Assembly (NCBI GenBank): GCA_011947345.1
Contig: JAAVTG010000570.1
Coordinates: 248,001-312,000, forward strand
From: Phytophthora quininea
Lineage: Eukaryota > Oomycota > Peronosporomycetes > Peronosporales > Peronosporaceae
Direction: 5' to 3'
Length of the DNA: 64,000 bases
The notes under the pieces are model-generated. The model was not told the DNA's origin. It did no database searches and saw only the letters and a program-made list of their open reading frames with translations. Within the stretch, counting starts at the first letter, position 1; every line of letters starts with the position of its first letter. Made by a program: the position numbers and the translations under genes. This document shows, piece by piece, positions 1 to 11,245 of this stretch.

Positions 1-1
1 A

Positions 2-1646
2 AACTGGAGCCCAGTAGCTGCTGTGAAGCCCATCGCGAACAGCAGTATCAGACTGCTGAAAATCCTTCCAGATCGTGTCGTTAGTGTGAACGAGCTTGGA
101 GTCGTCGAAGTTTACTACTGGAAACTCGTCCCCAAGCCAGCGCCACCGTTGCCGTCATCTCCTCCCGTCGGCGAATCACCCAAAACAACCAGTTCCTCAC
201 CAAAAGCGTTTCTTTTGAACGATCCGGACGACACTCCACTGGAATCAGGAAGACTCTCGTTCTCAAAAGGTAGCACAGTACCAGATAGCGTAGCATCTGC
301 ATTACAAAGCGATGGTATCTCTGCGGGCGAGGAAGATACCAGTAATGATTGTCCATGGCTGCTGGAGATCGTACGTGACGACTCTCCCTTCGATTATGTT
401 CCGCGAATTCCCGTGTTTGACCGAGTTCACGACGAGGAAAGTGGCGGCCAACATGAGCACCACCGCGGATTCCCTGTGGCTATATCCCGCAATGGGCGAG
501 TGGTCGTGTCCGGAGGTGCTCGCAATGGAGCTTTGCATTTCAGGTTACTCGACCTGGACAATGGTCACGTCATCGGTAAGGCTAGCGTAGTTGGTCACAG
601 TGCTGCAGTCACATGTCTGAGCCTGGATCGATGGAGTTACCACAGCCACAACAACTACGTTTCGAATACTGCTCAAGAAGGGGAAGAGTTGTTAGTGTCG
701 GGGTCGCAGGACGGGACGCTTGCCCTCTGGCGCCTGTCACGCGTGAAGCCAGATATCCTTTTCCGCTTACCACGCGTGTCGCCCCGCCCAATTCAGATCT
801 TACGTGGTCATGCGAGTACAGTTGTGGACTGCTGCGTGAGTACTTATCTGGGGCTTGTCGTCTCGTGTTCTCGTTCTGTGGGGATGACCCATTTCCTGTA
901 CGACGAGGGCCAGGTCGCGTTTGCTTTTGAACCGGAGGATTCTACAGGCGAATTCACTCACGTCCGTTTGTCCGTGAAAGGATACGTTATAGCGATTACC
1001 AAAACCTCGACAGCTGTACGATATTCCGAAAACGAACGCAAGCGGCATCGCGGCTAGCTGTAACAAGTGCCTGCCAGATCTACAATTTAACTGGCGTGCT
1101 GCTTCAGTCTCACTGCCTTCCGGATGAACAAGTGTCGGACTTGCAGCTCTCTGTCGAAGGCGATTTGATCTTCCTGACACTTTGCCCCGGAGTGATTCGT
1201 ATCTATCGTATCGAGGAGTGAGTACTTTGCTACACTTTGTTACACTTGGTTGTGGCACATTCTAATGTATTGTGTATAGTTTTGTTACCGTGCAGGAGTA
1301 CACTTCGCCGTCGGCCGTTGGCGCTACCATCTCGGCGTCGTGTTTTGGACCAAAAGAAGCGGTGATCTTGCTGGCTTCGGGCCACGACGATGGAACGTTG
1401 TCTTTGCAGTTGTTACCAGACGCAAGCGGCTCCATGTCGTTCCTAGCCAACGTGCGGAGACTTTTAGGCGTCTCGGCAAAGCTAAAACGCGTCAAGGGAA
1501 CGGTGCAGCACGCACAGACATTGGCCATGTCGACACTTGACAACGCGAAGGCTGTCACGACCACAGCACGCGACATTGCCGGTGAAGCACTCGGTGAAGC
1601 CAAGGTCATGATGCGTGGGTTATTCTCCTACCTCCAGAAGGCATAG
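2..1646 (+). CDS. BEACH/neurobeachin-type protein, C-terminal WD40 region (partial at left edge)
   Basis: The reading frame is open to the left edge of the window, so the N-terminus and any BEACH domain lie outside. Visible are WD40-like blades: a LVSGSQDGTLALWRL blade followed by a PIQILRGHASTVVDCC blade and LGLVVSCSRSVG, the order seen in the C-terminal propeller of neurobeachin/LRBA-type proteins, which act in vesicle traffic and membrane-protein sorting. The first frame stops at 1057, but a second frame from about 1021 continues the propeller (CQIYNLTGVLLQS, then VIRIYRIEE), so one base appears to be missing near 1020-1050. A 62-nt intron (1218-1279, GTGAGT..TATAG) then leads into the last exon, ending at 1646. 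The last exon has SGHDDGTLSLQLL and an alanine-rich tail. Family assignment rests on the WD40 context only. Confidence 0.6.
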
Positions 1647-1745
1647 AAAAGATAATATTTTGCATCGTGGAAGACTGCATTGATTTTCATTCAACTTACA
1701 CACTGGCTGTAGCAGATTCTAACATCGATGTGCGCTGCGAGCACT

Positions 1746-3576
1746 TCAACGGCGGTCGTTGCGCTGGAATTGCAGCTTCTTGCGCAGCTCTCTGGCTGCT
1801 CGGGACAGCGCCGGCGAAAAGCCGGTGACAGTGTCGAGCCCTGGCGGTGGTACATGATACTCGAAGGACTGCGACACATACACGAAGGCCACCAGCAGCA
1901 GCAGGACAAGCAGCGCCAGCATGTAGTAGATGTATTCCAGGTGGCCGTCATTGAGGTCGCTGGTGAGCCAGAAGGAGAAAATGCTGTTGAGAGCGCCCGC
2001 CACGATGAAGCCCAACGTGGTTGTGAGCAGGTTCAGAGCTTGGCAGACGCTACGCATGGACTCGGGCACCTCTGAGTAAAACAGATCGTACGCCGAAATG
2101 CTCGTCAGAATCTCACTCACACCCACAAGAACGTACTGCGGAGTCTGCCACCACACGCTGAGTGCTGACATTGGCAAGGTCTCTCCTGCGGCACTGCAGT
2201 TGGATGCGACTCCTTCGATCAATGGACTGCTCTTGCGGACTTGTTCAGTCCACCCAGCCGCCAGCATCGCTAGCATCGCAAATGCCAAGCCAGCTCCTAC
2301 CTTACGAAGTAGAGAAGGATAGACGCCAATTCTCGCGAGGAACGGATACAGCAGTCGGTCGAATACGGGGATAAAGATCAAAATCACGCCCGAGTCCACC
2401 ACATTGAGCATCGCGGACGACACCAGCACTTTATCGCTGCCTTGGACGCGCAGATCCATCTGACAGCCCTGCACGACGAAATTCGAGTTCATCTGACCGT
2501 AGACGGCCCAGAAGATAATGATAATGCCCAGATACGGCGCCAGGCGCACCACCTGCCTCGCGTCCTTCACTTCTTGAGAGGAATACGATCCGCCATGCGA
2601 ACGAGTCGCCAGCTGCAGCCAGTCCGTGGCCGCTCCAGAAAACACCAGCACAAACGTTCCATACGCCACCGCTCCAGCACCCACAAGCGCCACCACCATG
2701 TGCATGAACTCGTCCTGGATAAAGTACGACGCCGTCGTCAGCACAATGCCCGGCACGAAGGCAAGTCCTCCGCTCAGCACCAGCTTCCCACGTGCCGATC
2801 TTGACCCCGCCTCCACCAACACGGAGAAGAACTTGCTCAGTGCACTTCCTTTAGGTGGCACTCGTCGATATCGTGTTTTGCCAGCATAAAAGACGAAAGC
2901 TGCCAATACAAACGCTGCCGACGGAATGGCGAACGACGCGAAGAAGCCGTAGTCCGCGCTAATATACGGCGGCAAGCCGTTGACCGCCAGGTTGGTCAGC
3001 ACTCCGTAGCTGAAGGTCGCCCCGACGTTGATGGCCCAGTAGAACCAGTTGAAGAAGCTGTCCTTCTCCTGCTGTTGGGCAGGGATCGACACGTCGAATT
3101 GGTCGGCTCCCAGAACCACCACGTTGGGTTTGATGCCTCCTGCGCCAAAGCCCACGCCTCCGAAGAGACCGAGCATAAACAATGGCAAGGACGACACTGC
3201 TGGAAGAGCTGCAAACACACAGAGCGAGCCCTGCGATGTACAGCAGACAGAAGCCCACGATGGTGTGGAAGCGACCCAAATGGCGGTCGGCCACGTAGGC
3301 GCCGAGCAGCGGCGTCAGGTAGGACAGCGACGTGAATGTGCTATTAAGCTCGGTGGCCAGCACGGTGCTGAGCCCCAAGTTCCGGTGGAAGAAGATGGGC
3401 AGCGAGCCCGAGAGGCCGTAGTAGGCGAGTCGCTCGCAGAACTCGGTGACGAGGATGAAGGAGCAAACGCTGAGGATGATGGAGCGGTACTGCGGACGGG
3501 GACTCACATGCTTGGTGGGGAGCAGACTCGTGTCTTCTTGCGCTCGGTCTTGCAGCTTGCTGGAGTCCGGAGGCAT
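1746..3576 (-). CDS. Proton-dependent oligopeptide transporter (POT/PTR family)
   Basis: Integral membrane peptide/nitrate symporter of the POT (SLC15/NPF) family. The N-terminal part has the family signature TEFCERLAYYGLSG (ExxERxxYYG), followed by the first helices and LLGAYVADRHLGRF. The C-terminal frame carries GGIKPNVVVLGADQFD and the second signature FFNWFYWAINVGA, then several hydrophobic helices up to the stop at 1746. The two parts lie in different frames that meet near 3215, inside a TG-rich stretch (tgtgtgttt), so a small indel is needed to join them. I chose the ATG at 3576 (protein begins MPPDSSK) because upstream residues in that frame have no transporter character. Usual family size is about 550-600 residues; this one is about 610. 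The C-terminus is cytoplasmic and basic. Confidence 0.85.
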
Positions 3577-3957
3577 CTTGACGACTCGGGCTGGAGACTT
3601 GTGCGCGGCGCCGCAAATTGAGGAATGAGCGGACACTTGCAGCTGTTTCGGGATAGTGGGCAATGACAGACACCGACGTCGACCAATCCGCGACTGCTGA
3701 CGTACTTCATCCGAATTTGCTTCAACTTGTATATCGGAAATGTGACGACAATGAAGGACACGAGGACCCTGCTGAAAGAAGGCAGGGACCTTGCTCGGGT
3801 AGTGTGCCTGGCAAGTATTCACCTTGCCAGCGAGGCCTTCCAGCAAGAGCTTTCTTGTGGACCTGCATGGGAGAGAACCTGCGGATTTGCTCAATATTTG
3901 ATGTGCAAGCCGCTGGAAGAGAGCCACGACATACTTTAGATAGGATAGTTTCTCTTC
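3577..3957. other. Intergenic spacer, no gene seen
   Basis: This stretch lies between the POT transporter start and the end of the EF-hand gene. Only short overlapping open frames without family resemblance are present. It should hold the POT promoter and the 3' end of the neighbouring gene, but I recognise no clear element. Confidence 0.3.
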
Positions 3958-5915
3958 TCAGCCCCCAGCAAGGTTTGGTGTGCTGCTCGCTTGTATCGAC
4001 AATCTTGTGTAGCTGTCCATTCCCGACTGCTCCAGTATCTTGGCCGTGGCTCGCCGTCTGTCGTCAATGCTATCCACGCTCGGGCTTGCTGTGATTCTTC
4101 GTTCAGGTGTCTTGACTGCCTTTGCGGACGTTGGAAGTGGTGTGAGCAGCTCGATCCGTCGCTGTTGCGCTCGTCTGCTCCCTGCCGGGGTGGCCATGGA
4201 CGCTGGCATCGCTTGCAGTCGCTGTCGAAACTCGCAATGGTCAGCAACACACTCGATACTCTACAACACAGCAAAAACACCTACCTTGAGTGCGCTGTTG
4301 CGGAGGAAAACCTGTTCGAGTGCTTGGAATCTCAACTCTTCTTGGTGGCGAGTGGCCAGTGCGGCTAGCTTAGCTTTCTTGGTCATGACATTGCGACGCC
4401 GGCCTCGTGTTGGCGAACCAGTCGGACTTTTCTCTTCTTTAAAGTTTTTGAGCTGCGCGAGGTCTTCCTGGATCGACTGCGACGTAAAGCTCGTAATCGA
4501 GTCGAGGATAAACCTCCGTCTCTCCATGGAGAGCTGCGTGTTGATCTCTAGGAAGCCTGAGCTCTGGTGCTCCATCTTTTGGGTCAGCTGGTGGAACATG
4601 ACTTCGTGCTTCTCTGTACTGGTGCCTTTGCTGCGTTTGTGAGGAGTGAGAAAGTCTACAAACTCTTGGAAGTCGATCTGTCCGTTGGCATCCTTGTCGA
4701 GTTTATTGACAATGGCTGCGATCTCCCTCGTGTCGTTGACGATCCCGATCGACAGCATCGGGTCCTCCAGCTCTTCCACCGAGATCTTGCCCGAGCCGTC
4801 CGCGTCTAAAGCGTTGAACCACTGGCGCAGCATGCGCTTCTGCTCGCCAGTGAACCGGAAACGAGGCTGTTTGGCGTGCTTGGTTAACCACGCATTCTGG
4901 TCAAAGTTCAGCAACTGCTCCTGCAAGGCGCGATGTTTCGCTATCGCCACCTCTCGCGGTGGTGCCGATGGATCTGGCTCCGCTTGCCACCACCAACCTT
5001 CCATGACAATGCCAACGAGCTTATCCCTTAGTTGATCATCTACAAGAAACAATGACTGGAAAACGCCATCGCAGTTTTCGACAAAGATAGCTTTAGCCCA
5101 GAGCTTTATCTTCTTCCGAGTCACCAATGACGCCTTCCGGGCTGATCCAAGCTCCATCAACCACTCGAGATGCTGCACTTGGGCCCAGCAGGCCAACCAG
5201 TGCCACCAACAAATCGACATCCAGCTCTAGGCGTTGCACGCAGCCACTGTCCTCGTCCAGCAGAAAGGTTAAGGATGCCTTGCAATGAAGACGCTGGCCC
5301 AGCAGACGGTCTTGAAGCGATCGATGTTCTTCCTTCAGTTCATCCCCGTCCTCGAGCTGTGCCAAGTGCGGGAAGATGTTTATCAGCGATAGCTCTGTGA
5401 TTGACAGGCTGAATGTTGCAATCGCTCTCACCACCCAACACCCACCTGTCCGACCCGCTGCACCTCGATCTGTGCGTCACCAAAGTACAGAGTGTACCGT
5501 CGAAGCTGCTCCATCAAAGCCTTAAAACCGCGGAGCTCGCCCATGGTCACGCTCGGCAATGTGTTGCAGACTTTGTAAGCTGCAGTGAACGACGGGTTGG
5601 CTCTTCATATCGTCGAGATCGCCAGCACACCACGGCGACTGGAAGCACGTCTCGATGAGTCGAAGTACTTCACCGACGATGCCCCACCAGCTTGGCTTGG
5701 ATTTGCCTCGCAGTCGAAGTCGCAACTTCATCTGCTGGTCAAATAACGCAGTTGCTGCAGATCGTGACCCAAGCGTTGTTCTTGCTGCAACCGTAGCTTG
5801 CGCTGCTTTTCCTGAAAGCGAGCTTGGCCCAGTCGAAGTTGCTCGCGACTTCCTGCGGTAGTACGCACCCAATTATGCCGCCGCTCGGTGTTAGATCAGA
5901 GCTTCCTAGCTCCAT
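3958..5915 (-). CDS. EF-hand calcium-binding protein (interrupted reading frame)
   Basis: The central exon (about 4285-5220) encodes two canonical EF-hands: DADGSGKISVEEL and DKDANGQIDFQEFVDF, both with Asp at positions 1, 3 and 5 and Glu at 12 of the loop. A 54-nt intron (4231-4284, GTAGGT..GAG) leads to a last exon with a Ser/Arg-rich tail ending NLAGG. Upstream, LEDGDELKEEHRSLQDRLLGQRLHCKASLTFLLDED is in another frame, and further upstream there is a Gln/Arg-rich coiled-coil-like stretch (about 5700-5880) and SKPSWWGIVGEVLRLIE. At least three frame changes separate these pieces. The start (ATG at 5915) is a guess. The role beyond calcium sensing is not clear. The gene resembles multi-domain oomycete EF-hand proteins of unknown function. 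Confidence 0.5.
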
Positions 5916-6452
5916 GGCAAATATCGTTTATCAAACGAGTTGAGCTGCTGCGATTACGTGGACTAATGAAGCATGCGATGTGCAATATATCCTACCACAA
6001 TCGAGGGCTTCAATTGTAGCGGGCTCTCGATTGCGACAGGGTGAATGCACATCTCGTTTGGGCGTCTTGAGCGTCTTGCCATGGTTGCTATGCGGCATTA
6101 ATTAGAGGCCACGGCGACCACGTCGAGATGAGTGATCCAGGCAAAAATCTGTCCGGATCCTGGAAATGATTATTTCCCGAGGCGATTCACTTGGCGTCGA
6201 TCAGTCTCGCCTGGATCTGGCTGAACCATGAGAAGAACCCCGTCAATCGAAACGACATAGCGCCCAACGAGCAGAATAGTTTTCACGTACTTCGTCATGA
6301 TCCCCACAGCATCGATGAACAAACAACTTGACCACTCTCAACCATTTCTGCGCCCAATTCGGTTAGTGATCACATTCCATTTGGAGCTGCATCGGTTCAT
6401 TGAGAAGAAATTATTGCTCAAAGACTCGTTTCTGTTCAGCTTTCAACTCCAC
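5916..6452. other. Intergenic spacer, no gene seen
   Basis: About 540 bases between the EF-hand gene start and the rRNA methyltransferase stop. Open frames here are short, AT-richer than the neighbours and lack any motif that I recognise. Confidence 0.3.
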
Positions 6453-7861
6453 CTAGTGTTGCATGAGCTCATACATCAAAATCGCCGAAGCCACACTGAC
6501 ATTTAGTGAGTCCACGCGTGTGTCATCGTCAGTAGCTTGCCCTATACGTTTTGTCCATGTCAGCGGCAGAATAAAGCTTCAAGCAGACAACAATCTACGC
6601 ACCAGGGATGATGACGATGTCCTGGCAGCATTGACGAATTCCTTTGCGGAGACCACGATGCTCATTACCCTGTGCATCGCAGAAGTCAAGTCAGATATGA
6701 ATACCACAAACCACCTCTGAGTTTGAAAAGCCTCGACGTACCATGACTAGAATTGTAGGCTTGTTGTCAGCAGAGAGCTGAGTAGCAGTGATAGAGTTGG
6801 GTCCGCTGCTAGCGCCAACGACCCGCCAGCCAAGGTCGCCGCTGACAGCGAGCGCCTCGTGCAGGTTCCTCGCTTTAAGCAGCTTGTTCTACAGGAATGG
6901 AAAAAACCATCAGTAAGTTTAAAGATATTCAGCCTCAACATTAGCCGCGTACATTGGCTACCAGCACTTCCAGAGCACCAACAGAAGCTCGAGACACCTA
7001 GCAAGTCGCAGCTTTAAAACCCATCGAAAAAACATCATAGCAACGATAACAACTCACAGCAGGGGACAACGGAGCGCTGTTGCGGTCGCTCACGACCACA
7101 GCCGAGCAGCCCAGGAAATGCGCCGAGCGCAGGATCGCCCCAAAGTTCTGCGGGTCGTGGATCTCATCCAGCGCCAAAATCACAGGCGAACGCTCCGACT
7201 CGGTGAACTCTGCAACAAAACGTCAACTAAACTATCAAATATCGTCGCCAACGCTGCCCACCTGACGGTTCTTTCGGAGCGAACTCTTGCAACTGGATCG
7301 GCGCCGCATCCAGCACCACTCCCTATGAATTGTCCACAATGAGAACCCATTCGGACAGACAGCAAAGTGTCTTCCATCGTCTCACCTGGTGCGGCTTGTC
7401 TCCTGTAATATGATTGAGCATCCACTTGCTGGTCTCCTCAATCTTCAGCTGCTTCTGCTGCGCCAGTTCGTGAATTCTCTGAATGACACGAAGGTCCGCC
7501 GCCGTCTTCTTCTTGGGGCGTTGACCGTCCCCCAGTGTCCTCTCTTCTCTCACATACAGAGTGTGCGGTTGGCGGTGTCCACTTTCCAGTGCTTGGAGCA
7601 CACTATGGAGACCGTAGACGCCTTCTCCCAGCAGCTGCGGGACACTCTCGCCACTGTTGGTGCGTGTCAATGGAGGACGCTTGTCATTGTCTCGATAGCG
7701 CCCCTCTCTGGACTTCGGAGGACCCCACCGCTTCGACTTCTCGTCCTTTGTCTAAACCTCTTCTGCGAGGGCCATTTTGCGTCCGCTAGCGTCGCCAACG
7801 ACCGCGCAGAGGTCCGCAGCCGAGCAGCGAGCATCCTCTTGAATTTTGTGACTCTGTACAT
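6453..7861 (-). CDS. TrmH/SpoU-family rRNA 2'-O-methyltransferase, probably mitochondrial
   Basis: SPOUT-class methyltransferase that would 2'-O-methylate a guanosine of large-subunit rRNA (RlmB/Mrm1 group). The N-terminus MLAARLRTSARSLATLAD is basic and Ser-rich, like a mitochondrial presequence. An RNA-binding N-domain follows (GVYGLHSVLQALESGHR). The SpoU motifs are all present: motif 1 in LDEIHDPQNFGAILRSAHFLG, motif 2 in MGNEHRGLRKGIRQCCD-like context (about 6640-6690) and motif 3 SLNVSVASAILMYE just before the stop at 6453. Five short introns are needed; for example the exon ending GCT at about 7060 is followed by GTGAGTTG, and the last exon begins after ..GGGCAAG near 6537. One frame change lies near 7740, in the linker before KSKRWGPPKSRE. 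It is divergent from the WW/WH2 gene, 120 bases away. Confidence 0.8.
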
Positions 7862-7980
7862 TTAGGAATCATTTAGATCTAGATTATGTATATTTAGGGT
7901 TTGTAAACTTTGTGTGACGTTGTCGCTATTTCTCAGGTTTGTTGACCATCTTGGGCAAGCGCAGCAGAGAGAGCGAGAGG

Positions 7981-8815
7981 ATGCCGCTCCCCGCGCCGTG
8001 GCTATCGTACAAGACGCAGGATGGCAAGGTACATGTTCCCTCCTCTTCCTCTTTCGAACGCATGCTTTTCCACCTCTTAACTCCCTCCAGAGCTTAAGAA
8101 AATAGCCACGTGACAAGGTCATTAACCTACCTGCTGCTATTATCCCCAGGAATATTACTACAATCCGCAGACTAAGGTGACTACATGGACGAGACCCACC
8201 TCCTCTGGCTCCGGCAAGACTCCTCCCAAGCAGAACCACCACAAGAGCAGCTCTGGAGGCTCCGGCTCCAGTTCCGGCGCCTCGCCTGCCCCCATGGGCG
8301 GAGCAGGACGAGGCGGTCTCTTGGCTCAGATCCAGAAAGGCACCAGCCTCAAGAAGGTCAAGACGGTGGAGAAGACCATGTTCGCAGGCCCCATTGGAAC
8401 TGTCAGTGATGGCCCTGCAGGAGGGGCTTCATCAGCTCCGTCCCCTGCTCCTGCTCCTAGTGGCGGAGGCATGGGAGCTATGATGGCTGCGATCAAATCT
8501 GGAGGCAATCTGAGAAAGACTCCTGGAGCAGCGATCCAAAGAGAGAACAGCGCAGGCTCAGGGTCTAGTGCTTCGAACGGAGGAGGAGGCGCAGGTGGCT
8601 TTGCGGAGATCATGAGGAAGAACCGAGAGGCAGCTGCAAGAAGGACGAGCGGAGGATCAGCCCCGCCGACGCACAATAGCAGCTCGGCTCCGTCCACCCC
8701 GCGCAATACAGCGAGCTACGAGAATGGCAGCTCGGGTTCCGGATCAGTGGAGGCTCGATTGACGGCCATTGAGAGCAAACTGGACAAGATCATGGCGCAC
8801 CTGGGCATCAGTTGA
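7981..8815 (+). CDS. WW-domain plus WH2-repeat protein, probable actin regulator
   Basis: Exon 1 (7981-8028) and exon 2 (8150-8815) join across a 121-nt intron (GTACAT..CCCCAG) to give an intact protein of about 237 residues. Residues 1-32 form a WW domain: LPAPWLSYKTQDGKEYYYN then PQTKVTTWTRP, with both tryptophans, the aromatic block and the terminal proline. After a Ser/Gly linker there is GGLLAQIQKGTSLKKVKTVE, a good WH2 actin-monomer-binding motif (LLxxIxxGxxLKKV), and a weaker second copy in MGAMMAAIKSGGNLRKTPGA. The C-terminal 25 residues (VEARLTAIESKLDKIMAHLG) form an amphipathic coiled coil. There is no recognisable acidic Arp2/3-binding tail. The order WW-WH2-coiled coil suggests a WIP/WASP-like adaptor that ties proline-rich partners to G-actin; this role is inferred. 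Confidence 0.8.
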
Positions 8816-8947
8816 GTGAGCCAAACAGTAGAACGTTGTGGTGGCCAACCCATTGTTGTCGTGCAGAGACGAACGTGTGAGCGCAAAGTACACAGTCGTT
8901 GCCGTGTACTTTTGCCTGTTGTTAGTCTAGCTAGATGTCCTTACAGC

Positions 8948-11245
8948 TTAGCCGAACCTCATGGCCATCTCCGCGAGAGACATGCTCTTCTTCTTCTGTT
9001 TCTTCTTGCCATTGCCACGCTCTCCATTGTTTGTACTAGGACGGTTTTGTGCGATAGCCTGCACCTGGTCGTCCCACGTAGCGCGTGTTACTGGCTGTAC
9101 GCCGATCGGCTTACCGGCCTTGGGCAGTTCAGGGAAATCGTTCTTGACGGTCTTGAAAGTAGGTGCTGCTGGCGGCGGAGTAATTTGCCTCAGTACGGGA
9201 GTTGGGGACGACGCATATGCTGATGTAGCAGCACCGTAACCTGCCGACGAAGACGAGGTTGAGGACACACTAAGACTTGCAAACGACTCGGTGGGCACAC
9301 TCTGGAGCTTTGTACTTGTGGGAGTACGACCCAGCGCAGGATACGCGGACGAATTCGATGCAGCCGGCGGCGGTGCCTGCCAACTGGAGGACGAACTCCA
9401 CGTTGTTGAAGGCTCATCTCGGCCCAGCATCGAGCGCAGATCGGTGTTGTACACGACGGCAGCAGGTTTGCGTCCAGAGGCGGTCTTAAAGCCGCTCTCC
9501 TTCAAAGCATTTCCCCAGCCAGACTGGGCTGGCGCAGGAGGCTGCTGGTGATTTTTGTTTTTGCGGCGTTGAGTCGGAGCTTTCTCTTCTAATTGCTGTT
9601 GCGGTTTGACTGCCTTCTTGTTGCGTTTGGAAGTAGACTCCTGGAAGCCTTGAGCCTTAGCACGTTGCTTGTTGATCTGCTTGTGGTACGCAAAGAACGC
9701 GTCCACTTGGTCCTTGTCAGGAGATAATCTCATAAGAGGCAAGAACAACTGCGAGAAGTGTTCTGGTGAGAACTGGTCGCGCATCTTGGCGTAGAACTCG
9801 GGTACTTCCACTTCGCCCATTCGGAAGCGCTTACAGTCCTCTCGGAAGACTTCATACTTGGCGTCACTGCCCAGCACCTGACGAATTTTAAGCACAACCG
9901 CAGTTTTAGACGGCGCTGGACCAACAGGTTCGTCCTCCTCCGACTCGGACTCTTCTTCCTGTTCCTCAACTACAGCGGGGGCGGCCAATTTTTCCTCGAG
10001 GCCGCCCAACTTGCGTCCTTTTTCTTGCCCTTGTTCTTTTAGCAGGCTTGACGAACCTCATCAGAGGGTTATTGGCGCCAAGCGCAGCAGCAGCAGACGC
10101 GAGCTCCGGGTTGTCGTACTCCCAGCCGTTGTTGTCCATGTGCGCACGCATTGCCGCCGAAGGAGGCGGCGCCAACGCGTTGCGGAATGCCGATCCAGCG
10201 CCATTTGATGCCGCCGAACTCGACACCAACGCCGGGAAGTCCTCAGTCCTGGGACGTCGAGAAGCGCTGCGGTTCTCCCACAACGAGAATGATGTACCCG
10301 CAGCCGCACTGTCCGAGCCCGATAATGAAGGGAAGTCGGCCACATTGATCGTGTGACTCCCCGGCTGCTGCTGTTGGAACAAACTCGGGTCTTCAAAGTC
10401 GTCTTCGTCTCCCTGTGAGGCCCGTCTCACCGTGAAATGCACGTCGATCTTGCGACTCGTCTTGATGTGCGGATGCTCCACTTGCATGTGTCCCTGCAGA
10501 TCCAAATGAGACTTAAACACGACAAACTTCTTAGCGAGACACTCTCTCTCCTCGCACAAGAAATGGTCGGCTCGGAAGTGGTTCTCCAGGTCATTGTAGT
10601 CCTTGTAGTATCTGTTCTGGATATTGAGCGAGTACAGACAGATATCGCACTCGAAGTGGTTCTTTCTCAAGTGCTCGTACAGCTCCGTGGTGGAGTAGAA
10701 CCGATTAAAGCAAAAGTCGCACCGTGGGTGCCCCATGAAACCTTCGTGGGGTCTCCTTAGTGTTGTGCTTCTTGAGCTGCTCCTTGGAGTAGAGCTGCAG
10801 CTCGCCTAGAAACACCTTTTTGTTCTCGAGGCAAATGTTGCAGAACTGCAGTTGATGGACATCTAAAATGTGGGTCTTGAGCCCTGCAATTGTTGTGAAC
10901 TTCTTGCCGCACTTGGGGCAGAGTGGGTCTCGCAGTTTGCGCACGTGTTTGGCGTGGTCTTCCTTCAGGAAGAACATGGCCGAGGGCTCGTCGAACACGT
11001 GGGAGGGCCCGATGTTGTCCCCCAGTCCTGGAAGGACTCGAAGCTCTGGTCGTCGTCGGCCAGGCAGATGACGCGCGGCATCTCGGTCTTGCACATGACG
11101 CAGCTCTGGCTGTGCAGCAGCTGCCGCATCCGCAGCGCGCAGACGCTGCACGTGCCCTTGTGGTTGCATACACCGACGGTGTTGAAGCGCGTCTTGTGGT
11201 CGATGGCGTTGCAGCAGAGCACGCACGTGGGGTCGAGTCGGCCAT
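8948..11245 (-). CDS. RING-type E3 ubiquitin ligase of the ZNF598/HEL2 family
   Basis: ZNF598/Hel2 ubiquitinates 40S ribosomal proteins at collided ribosomes and starts ribosome-associated quality control. The N-terminal RING is visible as CVLCCNAIDHKTRFNTVGVC, then CSVCALRMRQL and CVMCKTEMPRVI. It is followed by the family's C2H2 array: CPKCGKKFTTIAGLKTHILDVH, HPRCDFCFNRFYSTTELYEH, then HFECDIC. A Gln/Ser/Pro-rich middle has FPSL-type motifs (VADFPSLSG, EDFPALVSS), and the C-terminus has the conserved KIRQVLGSDAKYEVFREDCKRF-like helical region and ends AEMAMRFG. The frame changes at runs near 11229 (4 C on the coding strand), 11019 (5 G), 10748 and the A-runs at 10019-10040. With an allowance at each, the protein is about 766 residues, normal for the family. 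Confidence 0.85.
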
